From Fuerstiella sp. (GTDB lineage Bacteria; Planctomycetota; Planctomycetia; Planctomycetales; Planctomycetaceae), in the NCBI GenBank assembly GCA_029245955.1, contig JAQWOH010000071.1:40595-104594 (forward strand): 64,000 nt of DNA. Direction: 5' to 3'. The translations under genes were made by a program, and so were the position numbers. The number at the start of each line of letters is the position of its first letter. The stretch's first letter is position 1. The notes below the pieces were generated by a model. It searched no databases, was not told the DNA's origin, and saw nothing but the letters and a program-made list of their open reading frames with translations. Positions 1 to 9,304 of this stretch are shown here, one piece after another.

Positions 1-131
1 ACGGAACCACCAATGTTGCTGAGTTTTTTGCTGTGCTTACCGAAGTTTTCTTCGAGTGCCCGCAATTGCTCAGCACCCATCACCCGCAAGTGTATGGAGT
101 GCTTAGCGACTATTTTCAGCTGAGCCCGCAT
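1..131 (-). CDS. 5' end of an unrecognised gene running off the left edge
   Basis: Reading the minus strand from an ATG at 131 gives 43 codons with no stop before the window edge; the product begins MRAQLKIVAKHS and has a helical, lysine/leucine-rich composition. An in-frame ATG at 164 would add 11 residues. The start lies 42 bases after the stop of the PilZ gene on the same strand, so the two are probably co-transcribed. I do not recognise the family and too little is visible to assign one. It was below the length cut of an ordinary ORF listing because only the start is in the window. Confidence 0.45.
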   Translation of the reverse strand, partial: MRAQLKIVAKHSIHLRVMGAEQLRALEENFGKHSKKLSNIGGS

Positions 132-173
132 TCGTGGCGGAACTGAACAAGGTTGCGTCCGCATCGGTCGTGG

Positions 174-905
174 TCAGGAACCGTTCGAATCGTCACCGTT
201 GAGACCGGCGGAGAGTGCTTTGTGGCGACATGTCAGCAGCATGCCATATTGCGGCGTCAGCGCGCACCCGATCAGGTGTCCCCCGGTGATTCTGCGCGTC
301 CATTGCGGTGTTGCTGACAGACGCAGACTGCCTTCTTCGCAGAAGACGTCGGTCTGATAGTGACGATTGAGCTCAAGGTCAGTGGCGCTCACAAGGCACA
401 ACCCGTGCAGTGAGTAATTGACAATTCGAGCGTCCTGGTAGAAGTGATCGGCTATCAGCACAGCCTGCAGGTTCACCGGATATCGAACATCCGCCCTTCG
501 TTCATGAAGCAGCCCATGGTCCAGCAGCCGGTCAAGGCGACTGCCGGAAAACAGGGCGACAATGTTTTTGTCGCCCTCCGGTCTGGTCCAGTGGGCAATG
601 CCGGACTGGTTAGTCAGAAGAAGTGAGCCGTCTTCCGAAATTGAAAACGTCACCAGATCTCTGGCAGCCAGCGTTCCCGCATGATTGGGAGCAATCAATA
701 CAAGTTCCTGTGATCCGATGGCTCGCACGTCACATGTAACGGCTGTCTTGTCTCTGCATGTCACATGCACCGAGATATCGGGGATCTTTCCGGTCGTCAG
801 TCGACAGTCGAGCCTTTCCTCAAACAGTACAACGGGCGCATGCGTGTCCGGCTCCAGGCGTGCCGTGGTGTTTTCCCCTCGTTCTGAATTTGAGTTCCTG
901 ACCAT
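174..905 (-). CDS. PilZ domain protein (probable c-di-GMP-binding)
   Basis: The 243-residue product carries a C-terminal PilZ domain. The two c-di-GMP-contacting motifs are visible: RADVR (RxxxR) at residues 137-141 and NYSLHG ([D/N]xSxxG) at 163-168, followed by beta-strand-like sequence with a conserved-looking GCALT segment near 213. The N-terminal 130 residues are also strand-rich and could be a divergent second PilZ-like or YcgR-N-like barrel, which is inference. No signal peptide or membrane segment is seen, so it is probably a cytoplasmic effector that changes a partner's activity when cyclic di-GMP rises. The following gene (stop of this one to next start, 42 bases) is cut by the window edge, so the partner cannot be named. 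Confidence 0.8.
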   Translation of the reverse strand: MVRNSNSERGENTTARLEPDTHAPVVLFEERLDCRLTTGKIPDISVHVTCRDKTAVTCDVRAIGSQELVLIAPNHAGTLAARDLVTFSISEDGSLLLTNQSGIAHWTRPEGDKNIVALFSGSRLDRLLDHGLLHERRADVRYPVNLQAVLIADHFYQDARIVNYSLHGLCLVSATDLELNRHYQTDVFCEEGSLRLSATPQWTRRITGGHLIGCALTPQYGMLLTCRHKALSAGLNGDDSNGS

Positions 906-1334
906 TCAACGTGCCCCCCCCCGTCGGCCTGCTCTCATAAGCAAGAATATGCTGTCATTCCGGAGCGTCTGTGAACTTGCTACAAACTTGGCGGTCGGCA
1001 GCGATTTTTCACGGAACCAGGTACGGGTTGTACGGAACATGCGGGGGCCGAACGCCAATGCTGCACAAAGTCAGTCGCCATCGGGATTGCGACTGCGGCG
1101 TCAGGTGCGTCCGGTTTCTCCGCGGCCTGTTGACGTGTTTTACGGTGGGACGTGCGTGATAACAGAATAATTAATCCGTACGCACGGTTCTGTCACAGGC
1201 TCGTTGTGATGGCCTGTCTTCCCTGTTTATTGCAGTGCATCAGCCTGCAGTTCCGGACGACCGGACATCTGTGCCAGCTGTTGGTAAACTATTTCGGATG
1301 CCGTTTTCGTGAACCCCGGTTAACCGACAAGCAG
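906..1334. other. Intergenic region between divergent genes
   Basis: This 429-base stretch separates the minus-strand PilZ gene from the plus-strand DUF1549 gene. Open frames that cross it (for example 685-1170 and the upstream extension 1152-1334 of the next gene) have no recognisable protein sequence. It must hold the promoters for both directions, but I could not point to convincing -35/-10 pairs. Confidence 0.5.
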
Positions 1335-4274
1335 ATGCATTACAACATCGTCATTCGTCGCAGTTTTTTCTGCGTGGTTATCCTGTCAGCAAACGCACTG
1401 TCGGCTCAGATTCCTGGTCAACGGGAGTGGCCGTTTTTTCCTCCGCAGGCAACGGACCTGCCGGAAATTGAATCGGACTGGATTCATAACGGAATTGATG
1501 CGTTTGTGCTTGAGCGACTGAATGCCGCTGGCCTGCAACCTGCACCTGAGGCTGCGCGGCGTCAGTTGGTTCGGAGACTGTACCTTGACCTGATCGGTCT
1601 TCCTCCGACACCTGAGGACGTTGAATCGTTTGTGCACGACGACACCGCCGGGGCATATGCTGCTCTGGTGGATCGGTTGCTGCAGGATTCACGATACGGA
1701 GAACGGTGGGCCCGTTTCTGGCTGGACCTGGCTCGATACGCCGATACGGCTGGCTACGAAGGCGACCCGGATCTGCCCCACGCCTGGCGATACCGCGACT
1801 ACGTGATTGACGCATTTAACAGCGACAAGCCGTATACCGATTTCATCAGAGAGCAGATTGCGGGCGACGAATTCGAGAAAGTGATGGGTGCCGGTGAGTT
1901 ACCCGGCACCCATCCCGAACGCGTTGTGGCAATGACGTTTCTGAGACTGGCACCATTTACGGAGCCGCGCGGAGATGAGTCGCGTCACGAATTACTCAGT
2001 GAAATGACCTCGACTGTAAGCTCAGTGTTCTTAGGGCTGACCGTGGGCTGTGCGAAGTGCCATGACCACAAACATGACAATATTCCGACAAGAGATTTCT
2101 ACAGACTGAAGGCATTCTTTGCCACGGTTTCGATTCCACGTCCCGAACCTGGTGACGGCTTTCAAATTGGCGGTTCGCTGCCCGCACCATTCTATCGCAG
2201 TGGCGAACAGACCTGGGCGAAAGAGCAGCGAGCATTCTTCGAAGGTGAAATCAGAGATTCAAAGAAACGACTGCAGCAGCTTACGAAAACGCTGACCGAG
2301 CGACTCGGTGGTCAGGCGGGTTTCGGGATACAGGCCATGGGGGGAGCGCTTGGCAACAATTACATCTTTGGCCGGACACCCGTGCATGAGGGGGATCCGC
2401 ATACGTCGATTGTGAACTGCGATGGAAAGCTGTGGACGTTCTTCACCGACAGCCGAGTTGAACAGCATACGGGCAGTAATGCCGGTTCGAATCAGGGGCA
2501 GTGGTTCGGTGATCTGCCGAATCCACAACACATATCATTGGGGCAGTATTCGGAAGGCACTGGGCAGGTCAAAGTTCCTGATGCCAACCACGCGGGACAG
2601 ATTGCTCAGATACTCATTTATGATCATCCGCTGAACGAGATCGAACGCGGTGAACTGGAAGTCTGGCTTGAATCACGCCGCATGACATCGGAGATCGGGC
2701 CCGACAGTCCCGCCCTGCCGCCTGGTGAGGGCCTGTGCTTCTGGCTGGACGCGGCAGACCTTGATGCAAATCCGGCACGTCCGAATCCCCCCGCTGGCAG
2801 CCCAGTATCGAACTGGACTGATCGGATCAGCGGAATCACGATCAGTCAGACGGATCCCCGGCTTCAGCCCACTCTGACCGTAATCGAACCGGACGGAGAG
2901 TCGGAACGAGGCTCAGAAAGAGTGGGAGTGCATTTCGAGGACGATTTTCTGACAGGTTCCATTGCTGACGCCGCGTTCTTATCGCATCAGACTGGAGCAC
3001 TGGTGATGGTCTACACGGCGCGGCACACGCACGAAGGATACGGTTTTGAGGTTGGGGGCGACGGAGCGTTTCTGAGTACCTTTGTGAATCCTGCCGCGTC
3101 CAGTCGAGAATCTCTGGATTCGGTTCTTGCTGACGCAGACAACACACTTCTGTCCAAAGAAGACCGTCGGAATTATCGCCGGTTGTCAGGTCGAGAGCGG
3201 TTCCTGACACAACAGCTCAAGCGACTGCAGCCGCTCGCGATGGCCTTGCGGCATTCCTTCGGGCCGCCGTATGAAGCTGGTGTACCGACGTCGCGCGTAA
3301 TGATCCGTGGAGAATATGACAATCCGGGAGAAGTCGTAGCACCTGGCTTTCCCCGTTGCATTACCGGCAACGACGATCCCGCAAAGATTCGGCTGGATCC
3401 GTTTAAACGATGGCCAACGCGCAGCCGTCGCATGGCGTTAGCAGACTGGATCGCCAGTCCGGACAATCCTCTCACCGCCCGCGTAATGGTTAATCGAATC
3501 TGGCACTGGCATTTTGGTCGGGGCATCGTCGCCACTCCCAGCGACTTTGGTAAACTCAGCGGTGGTGCCTCTCATCCGGAGTTATTGGACTGGCTGGCGC
3601 TGGAGTTTGTTGCAGGGAACTGGAGCCTGAAGAAGATTCACCGGCTGATCGTTACATCTTCAGCGTATCGGCAGACGTCTGTCCATTTGAACACTCAGGC
3701 GGCGGCCGTCGATCCGAATAATCAGTTGTTGTGGCGGTTTCGTCGGCGCCGACTGGAAGCCGAAGCCGTGCGTGACAGTGTGCTGTTCGCCAGTGGACGA
3801 CTTAATGACGAGCAGTTCGGTCTGCCAGTTTTTCCGCCGCTGCCAGGTGATATCGACGAACGCGTGAAGTTCTCGAATACCAAATGGGACACTCAGGCCG
3901 GCCCCCAGGGACGCAAACGCAGTCTTTATATTTACCAGCAGCGGACGCTGACGATGCCGTTTATGCAGTCGTTCGATTCACTGGTGTGCGATGAGTCCCG
4001 CCCGCGACGGCAGCACTCTGTGACTCCACTGCAGGCGCTGGCGATGTATAACGGGGATTTTGTCAGCGAGGAAGCAAAGCATTTTGGAGCCCGAGTTTGC
4101 ACAGAGGTGGATTCGGGAATCAAGCCGCAGATCGAGCGAGCCTTTCAGATCGCGCTCGGTCGCAGCCCGTCTTCCGGTGAACTGGGAGAAATGAAAGCAA
4201 TTGCAGATGCTGCCGGAATGGCGGCCGTCTGCCGAGTTCTCATGAATACAAACGAGTTTATCTATGTCGACTGA
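1335..4274 (+). CDS. DUF1549/DUF1553 (PSCyt2/PSD1-type) exported protein with CxxCH motif
   Basis: I place the start at ATG 1335 because it opens directly onto a signal peptide (MHYNIVIRRSFFCVVILSANALSA); the frame is open upstream to 1152 but that extension lacks protein character. The 979-residue product has DUF1549 at about 50-250, including the typical RRLYLDLIGLPPTPEDV segment and a single haem-type motif CAKCH at 239-243. A middle section (about 400-640) resembles LamG/concanavalin-like lectin modules often found in these proteins. DUF1553 lies at about 690-960 with the typical NRIWHWHFGRGIV segment. The family is very abundant in Planctomycetota and usually sits beside DUF1501 genes, as here, and is thought to act outside the cytoplasm, perhaps with sulfatases in polysaccharide use. 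The biochemical role is unknown. The stop overlaps the next gene by 11 bases. Confidence 0.9.
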   Translation: MHYNIVIRRSFFCVVILSANALSAQIPGQREWPFFPPQATDLPEIESDWIHNGIDAFVLERLNAAGLQPAPEAARRQLVRRLYLDLIGLPPTPEDVESFVHDDTAGAYAALVDRLLQDSRYGERWARFWLDLARYADTAGYEGDPDLPHAWRYRDYVIDAFNSDKPYTDFIREQIAGDEFEKVMGAGELPGTHPERVVAMTFLRLAPFTEPRGDESRHELLSEMTSTVSSVFLGLTVGCAKCHDHKHDNIPTRDFYRLKAFFATVSIPRPEPGDGFQIGGSLPAPFYRSGEQTWAKEQRAFFEGEIRDSKKRLQQLTKTLTERLGGQAGFGIQAMGGALGNNYIFGRTPVHEGDPHTSIVNCDGKLWTFFTDSRVEQHTGSNAGSNQGQWFGDLPNPQHISLGQYSEGTGQVKVPDANHAGQIAQILIYDHPLNEIERGELEVWLESRRMTSEIGPDSPALPPGEGLCFWLDAADLDANPARPNPPAGSPVSNWTDRISGITISQTDPRLQPTLTVIEPDGESERGSERVGVHFEDDFLTGSIADAAFLSHQTGALVMVYTARHTHEGYGFEVGGDGAFLSTFVNPAASSRESLDSVLADADNTLLSKEDRRNYRRLSGRERFLTQQLKRLQPLAMALRHSFGPPYEAGVPTSRVMIRGEYDNPGEVVAPGFPRCITGNDDPAKIRLDPFKRWPTRSRRMALADWIASPDNPLTARVMVNRIWHWHFGRGIVATPSDFGKLSGGASHPELLDWLALEFVAGNWSLKKIHRLIVTSSAYRQTSVHLNTQAAAVDPNNQLLWRFRRRRLEAEAVRDSVLFASGRLNDEQFGLPVFPPLPGDIDERVKFSNTKWDTQAGPQGRKRSLYIYQQRTLTMPFMQSFDSLVCDESRPRRQHSVTPLQALAMYNGDFVSEEAKHFGARVCTEVDSGIKPQIERAFQIALGRSPSSGELGEMKAIADAAGMAAVCRVLMNTNEFIYVD

Positions 4275-5025
4275 ACATGTTCACTCCGGAGCTACGCAGA
4301 CGATTGACCAGACGCAGGCCCGCGTTGACCTGACAGCGGCCCTGCGGTGGGCGGATCGACAGAATCTGAGCGAAGGTGTCTGTAATCATTTCAGTCTGGC
4401 TTTGCCGGGTACGCTGGACAGATTCCTGCTCAATCCGCAGGGGATTCACTGGTCAGAGATGTGTGCATCAGATCTGATCGTGGTTGATGCGGCGGGACAG
4501 GTGTCGGATGGTAAACATACCGCAGAGCCGTCGGCGTTTTTTATTCATTCCAGCGTACATCGAAGTCGCCCGTCAGCGAAGTGTGTGCTGCACGCTCATC
4601 CGCCATATTGCACGGCGTTGTCCTGTCTCGACGGTGGCAGACTGGAAATGTGCAGCCAGAACGCGATTCGGTTCTACGGACGTGTGGCCTGCGATGACAC
4701 ATACAATGGCGCCGCCTTTGACGATGACGAGGGCGATCGAATCAGTTCAAAACTGCAGGACAGAGATGTTCTGTTTATGGCAAACCATGGAGTGCTGGTT
4801 ACGGGCGATAGTATCGCGACGGCGTTCGATGATCTGTATTATTTGGAGCGCGCTGCGATGACACAGATTATAGCGATGAGTGCCGGGCGGCCGTTGCGCA
4901 TCATCCCGGATGATGTGTGTCAAATGGCGTACGGGCAGTTCGGCGCCGAGTCCGAGCAGGCGTATCATTTTCTGGAGGCGATCAAGCGGATCTTGATGCG
5001 AGAATGCCCGGAGTTCCTGGAATAG
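4264..5025 (+). CDS. Class II aldolase/adducin family protein
   Basis: The 253-residue product is a full-length class II aldolase (fuculose-phosphate aldolase/adducin head fold). Candidate zinc ligands are H110 and H112 in the segment VLHAHPPYCTAL and H175 in ANHGVLVTG; E89 in the segment HTAEPSAF is placed where these enzymes carry the catalytic acid. Members cleave or epimerise sugar phosphates by retro-aldol chemistry, but substrate cannot be read from sequence. No signal peptide, so cytoplasmic. The start codon lies inside the 3' end of the upstream DUF1549/DUF1553 gene (11-base overlap) and the DUF1501 gene follows after 27 bases, so the three form one transcription unit. This is an unusual insertion because DUF1549 and DUF1501 genes are normally direct neighbours. 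Confidence 0.85.
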   Translation: MSTEHVHSGATQTIDQTQARVDLTAALRWADRQNLSEGVCNHFSLALPGTLDRFLLNPQGIHWSEMCASDLIVVDAAGQVSDGKHTAEPSAFFIHSSVHRSRPSAKCVLHAHPPYCTALSCLDGGRLEMCSQNAIRFYGRVACDDTYNGAAFDDDEGDRISSKLQDRDVLFMANHGVLVTGDSIATAFDDLYYLERAAMTQIIAMSAGRPLRIIPDDVCQMAYGQFGAESEQAYHFLEAIKRILMRECPEFLE

Positions 5026-5052
5026 CATGGACTGCGGCGGAGAGTATTGCTG

Positions 5053-6492
5053 ATGACCAATGAAGTAGCCGTTCGACGAGATTTTCTGCGCAACGCCTTT
5101 TCCGGCATCGGAGCACTGGCGTTCGGTGATCTGCTGGCGAACGACGTGTGTAGCGCAGTGGGTGCCCCTGATTCGTCTGTACCGGGGAAGCAGCACCTGC
5201 CGCGACGGGCGAAGCACTGTATTTTTCTGTTCATGCAGGGCGGCGTCAGTCAGGTGGATTCGTTCGATTACAAGCCGGAGCTGAATAGGATTCATGGGCA
5301 GCCGTTGCCCAGGATTCCGAATATATCCGGCGAGCTGCAGGGGCGTCTGTCGTTTCCTCACGTCGCAGTCGGCAGCCCGTTTGAGTTTCAGCAGCATGGG
5401 GAATCGGGACTTTGGTTTTCAAACCTGTACCCCCATCTGTGTCAGCACGCGGACAGCCTGGCATTTGTTCGCGGCATCAGAACAGACAATCAGAATCACG
5501 GGCCGTCCACGCTGCACGTGACGACCGGCAGTCAGTTTCCTGGCAGTCCGTCGGTGGGTTCGTGGGTCAGTTACGGACTCGGTTCGTCCAACCGCAATAT
5601 GCCCGGTTATGTTGTGATTCAGGATCCCAGGGGAGCTCCGGTGAACGGCGCTGCCGTCTGGGCCAACGGATATCTGCCGGCATCTTACCAGGGCACGCTG
5701 CTGCGTTCGACGGGCACGCCGATTCTGAATCTGAGGCGTCCGGGAGGGATCACACCCGCCCAGCAGCGGCGCGAATTTGATGCGCTGGCCTCGCTGAATC
5801 GTCAGCATTCGCAGTTGCGGGCCGACGACACAGAACTCACGGCACGTCTGGAGGCGTACGAACTTGCATTTCGCATGCAGACGGAGGCTCCGGGGCTGGT
5901 CAGTCTGACCGGCGAGACTCGGGCAACGCAGCAGATGTACGGACTTGATGATGCGGCGACGGCCGGCTTCGGTCGCCAGTGTCTGCTGGCCCGCAGGCTT
6001 GTTGAAAGCGGTGTCCGGTACACACTGCTGGTACATGGCGTGCAGATCGGTCCTCACAGCTGGGACGATCATGGCGACGTGCAGGGCGGCATGATACGTC
6101 ATTCACGTGAAGTTGATCAGCCGGTAGCTGCGCTGCTGGAGGACCTGCAGACACGTGGTCTGCTGGAAGAGACTCTGGTGGTCTGGGCATCTGAGATGGG
6201 ACGCACGCCATTCCGTAACGGGGCGATGGGAAAGAAGCCCGGTCGTGAGCACAACTCGTGGAATCTCGTGATGTGGATGGCGGGCGGCGATGTGAAAGGC
6301 GGAGCATCTGTCGGCGAGACCGACGAATTCAGTTTGCGGTCCGTTGACGAAGGAATCCACATTCGCGATGTGCATGCAACAGTGCTGAATCTGATGGGGC
6401 TGGACGATGATCGCCTCCGTTTTCAGCACGCAGGCCGTATGCGGCAGCTGACTGACATTGGGGGAGATGTCCTGCACGACATCATTTCGTGA
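5053..6492 (+). CDS. DUF1501 protein with Tat signal
   Basis: The start is taken as ATG 5053, preceded by GGAG at 5039-5042; a TTG at 5047 is also in frame. The 479-residue product begins with a twin-arginine signal (RRDFLRN at residues 8-14) followed by a hydrophobic stretch, so it is exported folded. The body is DUF1501, a family with an alkaline-phosphatase/sulfatase-like fold: early segment HCIFLFMQGGVSQVDSFDYK, late segments VVWASEMGRTPFRN and GREHNSWN. These carry the Asp/His/Glu positions expected of metal ligands in that superfamily. It is the expected partner of the DUF1549/DUF1553 protein two genes upstream. Substrate unknown. Confidence 0.9.
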   Translation: MTNEVAVRRDFLRNAFSGIGALAFGDLLANDVCSAVGAPDSSVPGKQHLPRRAKHCIFLFMQGGVSQVDSFDYKPELNRIHGQPLPRIPNISGELQGRLSFPHVAVGSPFEFQQHGESGLWFSNLYPHLCQHADSLAFVRGIRTDNQNHGPSTLHVTTGSQFPGSPSVGSWVSYGLGSSNRNMPGYVVIQDPRGAPVNGAAVWANGYLPASYQGTLLRSTGTPILNLRRPGGITPAQQRREFDALASLNRQHSQLRADDTELTARLEAYELAFRMQTEAPGLVSLTGETRATQQMYGLDDAATAGFGRQCLLARRLVESGVRYTLLVHGVQIGPHSWDDHGDVQGGMIRHSREVDQPVAALLEDLQTRGLLEETLVVWASEMGRTPFRNGAMGKKPGREHNSWNLVMWMAGGDVKGGASVGETDEFSLRSVDEGIHIRDVHATVLNLMGLDDDRLRFQHAGRMRQLTDIGGDVLHDIIS

Positions 6493-6556
6493 AGCAGAGC
6501 ATATAACTGGTTTTCAGGGGCGATCAGATGCCGCCATGACAGCATTCAGCTGCCGC

Positions 6557-7297
6557 TCAGGATTCCAGCCCTAAACTGTTATGCTGCGTCGCCAGCGCAT
6601 GCTCATAGCGACGGTAAGCCTCTTCGTCGCGTTCGCAGGACGTTCCATTGAACACCATAGCAAAGGACCTGCGATGTCGATGTGCGGATCTGTTAGAATC
6701 CGCGCGATGAACGGTCCAGCCATGATGCACTGTTACGTCACCCGGCTGCAGGTGAACAGGGACTTCCTGCGCCTTGTCCTGGTCGCTGTAGTCAGAAATT
6801 CCCTGTGAAAAACCCAGCACAGAACTGCGTTCATGTGGTCGAGCACCATTTTTGTGTGAACCCGGCAGGTAGCGCAGACAACCGTTTTCTGCATCCACCG
6901 CGTCCAGGGCCACCCACATGGTCAATACGTTGGGCGGCGTCAGGTTAAAATAATAATTGTCCTGATGCGGGGGCGTTGGGTGGTTACTGCCCGGTGGTTT
7001 GTTGAACCATTCCGGTGATTCGCAATCAGCTTCCTCGCCCAGTAGTTCTTCAGCCAGAGTTTTCCATTTCGGGTGCGACGTGTAGTTGCTGAAAAACTCA
7101 TCACCTGTCATGTGCTGAAGCTGCCTCAGCGTTTCGGGGTGCTGACGATCATCGAAGAACGCCGCTGCGTCTGACAGTTGCGGAACGACTTCGCCGATAT
7201 AGCGGGCCAGTTCTGCGGTCAGGAGAGTGAGTTCGTTACCGTCCAGAAACTGCCTGACGACAATGTAGCCCAGGTTACTGAACTGTTGATAATTCAT
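6557..7297 (-). CDS. Phytanoyl-CoA dioxygenase (PhyH) family oxygenase
   Basis: The 246-residue product is a complete Fe(II)/2-oxoglutarate dioxygenase of the PhyH type. The iron triad is visible: H111 and D113 in PPHQDNYYFNL and the distal H197 in GWTVHRADSN, with an arginine pair near 209-210 in the position that usually binds 2-oxoglutarate. The segment NGCLRYLPGSHKNG is typical of the family. These enzymes hydroxylate small molecules such as acyl-CoAs, ectoine or phosphonates; the substrate is not evident. The gene is last in a probable minus-strand unit with a cupin gene (57-base gap) and selO. It converges with the DUF1501 gene. Confidence 0.88.
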   Translation of the reverse strand: MNYQQFSNLGYIVVRQFLDGNELTLLTAELARYIGEVVPQLSDAAAFFDDRQHPETLRQLQHMTGDEFFSNYTSHPKWKTLAEELLGEEADCESPEWFNKPPGSNHPTPPHQDNYYFNLTPPNVLTMWVALDAVDAENGCLRYLPGSHKNGARPHERSSVLGFSQGISDYSDQDKAQEVPVHLQPGDVTVHHGWTVHRADSNRSAHRHRRSFAMVFNGTSCERDEEAYRRYEHALATQHNSLGLES

Positions 7298-7354
7298 TGT
7301 TGAAGCTTTCAGAAGATGGCCGGTGCCAACCGGCTTTTGACCCCATTCCGTCGG

Positions 7355-7741
7355 TCATGCCTGCTTCTCATCAGAACGCGATTGATCCGGCACTGGAAAT
7401 CGGACACCCCTATATCTTGAATTCGATGAGGACTTCGCGAATGTTTCAGTGCCAACATTTTTTACGCTGTGAGTTGCCGGGACGGCCGGATATCCAGGGC
7501 GGTCTGAAACGATCCGCTCACCATCAACCGTGAAGGCAACGGCAGCACCTGCCTCAAGTTCAACAATGTACAGCAGTTCATTATCGGGGCCAAAAACTTC
7601 CAGAGTTGACCCCGAGACCACACGTACGACGTAGTTCAGCGTATGGGTGTGCAGTGCGCCGTGCTGGCCTGATTCAAGGTCCAGGTGCCAGACGATCACT
7701 CGATCGTCTTCGAACACCAATTTGGTTCCAACTCCGGACAT
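7355..7741 (-). CDS. Small cupin-domain protein
   Basis: The 128-residue product is a single cupin barrel. Metal-binding cupin motif 1 is represented by HGALHTHTLNYVVRVVSG (residues about 27-44), and the rest alternates short strands with a second, weaker motif around PAVPATHSVKN near residue 87-97. Such proteins are single-domain sensors or small oxygenases/isomerases; nothing shows which. It lies between selO (102 bases upstream) and a PhyH-type oxygenase (57 bases downstream), which suggests a shared oxidative or small-molecule pathway, but that is inference. Confidence 0.72.
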   Translation of the reverse strand: MSGVGTKLVFEDDRVIVWHLDLESGQHGALHTHTLNYVVRVVSGSTLEVFGPDNELLYIVELEAGAAVAFTVDGERIVSDRPGYPAVPATHSVKNVGTETFAKSSSNSRYRGVRFPVPDQSRSDEKQA

Positions 7742-7843
7742 TAGAATCTACTCACCTGAAGAATGCGGTGCACCCGGGTTGTGGCAGACGCCTCGCCCCG
7801 ATTTCATAGCTTATCAGATGGTGGCAGGCCGTGCAGGCCCGCT

Positions 7844-9304
7844 TCAGGTTCCGCAAAAGGTCGCGTGCACGACTTCATCCGGTGCTGGTGCGACTTCATA
7901 GGCTGAGAATTCTGCCTGTTCTGTAAATGGCTGTTGCAGTACTCGATTGAGACGGTGGAAAGGTTCGAAGTTGCCTTCGTTGCCGGCCGTGATAGCTTCT
8001 TCGATTCGGTGATTGCGCGGGACAAAGACCGGGTTGGCACGACGCATCAGAGCCAGGCAACGGTTGCGGTCGACCTGCTGCAGACGATTTCGCCATGCTT
8101 TCAGCCACGTCAGAATTTCTGTGGGTTGTTTAAACAATCGTGAGACAGGCTCATCGCTGCCACTGTTTAGAGTTTCCGGCAGACGGCGAAAGACCAGTGT
8201 GAAGTCGGCTTCACCGACAGCCATCGTCTGCAGCAGTGCTTCGACCATGCTCCAGCTGTTCGCGTCGTCGGTCTGAAGTCCGATTTTAGCAGTGAGACGC
8301 TTCTTGAGTGCAGTCTGATGAACATTCGTAAAGGCGTCGAGTTCCGCTTCCGCCAGCGCGATGGCTGTTGGTCGATCAGTGTGCAGCAGGGGCAGAAGTG
8401 TTTCGGCGAAACGAGTCAGATTCCACTGGCCGATCGGCCCCTGGTTGCCGAATGCGTAACGCCCCTGATGATCGATGGAACTGAATGTCTTCGCCGGATG
8501 ATAGGCGTCGAGAAAAGCGCACGGACCGTAGTCTATGGTTTCACCGGACACGGTCATGTTGTCGGTATTCATCACACCGTGGATGAATCCCAGTTGCATC
8601 CATTGAGCAATCAACTCAGCCTGTCGATTGATGACCTGTTTCAGCAGAGCGAGATAAGGGTTTTCAACGTGTCGTACGGCGGAATAGTGACGGGCAATGA
8701 CGTAATCAGCCAGGACCTGAAGATTGTTGACGTCCTGTCGGGCGGAAAACCACTGGAAGGTGCCGATACGGACGTGAGACTGAGCCACTCGCGTGAACAC
8801 TCCACCAGGCATCAGCCCTTCGCGAACAACGTGATCCCCGCTGGCGACAGCAGCGAGGGCTCGAGTCGTCGGCACTCCAAGGGCGGCCATGGCCTCAGAC
8901 ATGATATATTCCCGCAGCACCGGGCCTAAAGCTGAGCGTCCGTCGCCGCGACGTGAAAATGGTGTGGGGCCGGAACCTTTTAGTTGTATGTCACGGCGGA
9001 CTCCATTAGTGCCTACGACTTCCCCCAGCAGAATGGCGCGACCGTCACCAAGCTGTGGTGAAAATCCCCCGAACTGATGTCCTGAGTATGACATGGCCAG
9101 AGGATCCGAGCCGTCTGCGGACTGATTGCCGGACAGGATGCCCAGGCCTTCTTCAGAATCAAGCCGGGTCGCGTCGATACCGAGTTCCGCCGCCAGACAG
9201 TGGTTCAGCCGAATCATCGTCGGCGTCCCAACCGGAGTCGGGACGACCCGCTTGAAGAAAGTGTCCGGCAGTTGAGCGTAGGTGTTGTCGAAGACGAATG
9301 GCAT
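7844..9304 (-). CDS. selO: SelO-family protein AMPylase (YdiU/UPF0061)
   Basis: The 486-residue length matches bacterial SelO. Diagnostic segments are present in order: MSYSGHQFGGFSPQLGDGRA near 89-108, LKGSGPTPFSRRGDGRSALG near 133-152, MGIRGS-like loops are absent, and HGVMNTDNMTVSGETIDYG lies near 243-261. SelO is a pseudokinase that binds ATP in a flipped orientation and transfers AMP to Ser/Thr/Tyr of redox proteins. The bacterial enzyme usually ends in a cysteine near the C-terminus where eukaryotes have selenocysteine; here the protein ends FCGT with cysteine at 484, fitting that pattern. No TGA-Sec reading is needed. It is the first gene of a probable unit with the cupin and PhyH genes. 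Confidence 0.95.
   Translation of the reverse strand: MPFVFDNTYAQLPDTFFKRVVPTPVGTPTMIRLNHCLAAELGIDATRLDSEEGLGILSGNQSADGSDPLAMSYSGHQFGGFSPQLGDGRAILLGEVVGTNGVRRDIQLKGSGPTPFSRRGDGRSALGPVLREYIMSEAMAALGVPTTRALAAVASGDHVVREGLMPGGVFTRVAQSHVRIGTFQWFSARQDVNNLQVLADYVIARHYSAVRHVENPYLALLKQVINRQAELIAQWMQLGFIHGVMNTDNMTVSGETIDYGPCAFLDAYHPAKTFSSIDHQGRYAFGNQGPIGQWNLTRFAETLLPLLHTDRPTAIALAEAELDAFTNVHQTALKKRLTAKIGLQTDDANSWSMVEALLQTMAVGEADFTLVFRRLPETLNSGSDEPVSRLFKQPTEILTWLKAWRNRLQQVDRNRCLALMRRANPVFVPRNHRIEEAITAGNEGNFEPFHRLNRVLQQPFTEQAEFSAYEVAPAPDEVVHATFCGT

Noticed and set aside
685..1170. 161-residue plus-strand open frame
   Set aside because: Half of it is antisense to the PilZ gene and the rest lacks protein character.
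1152..1334. Upstream extension of the first DUF1549/DUF1553 protein
   Set aside because: It has no conserved features, and starting at 1335 yields a clean signal peptide.
4747..5397. 216-residue minus-strand open frame
   Set aside because: Spans parts of two well-supported plus-strand genes in antisense; no domain.
5419..6102. 227-residue minus-strand open frame
   Set aside because: Antisense shadow of the DUF1501 gene.
8318..8929. 203-residue plus-strand open frame
   Set aside because: Antisense to selO, whose protein is unmistakable.
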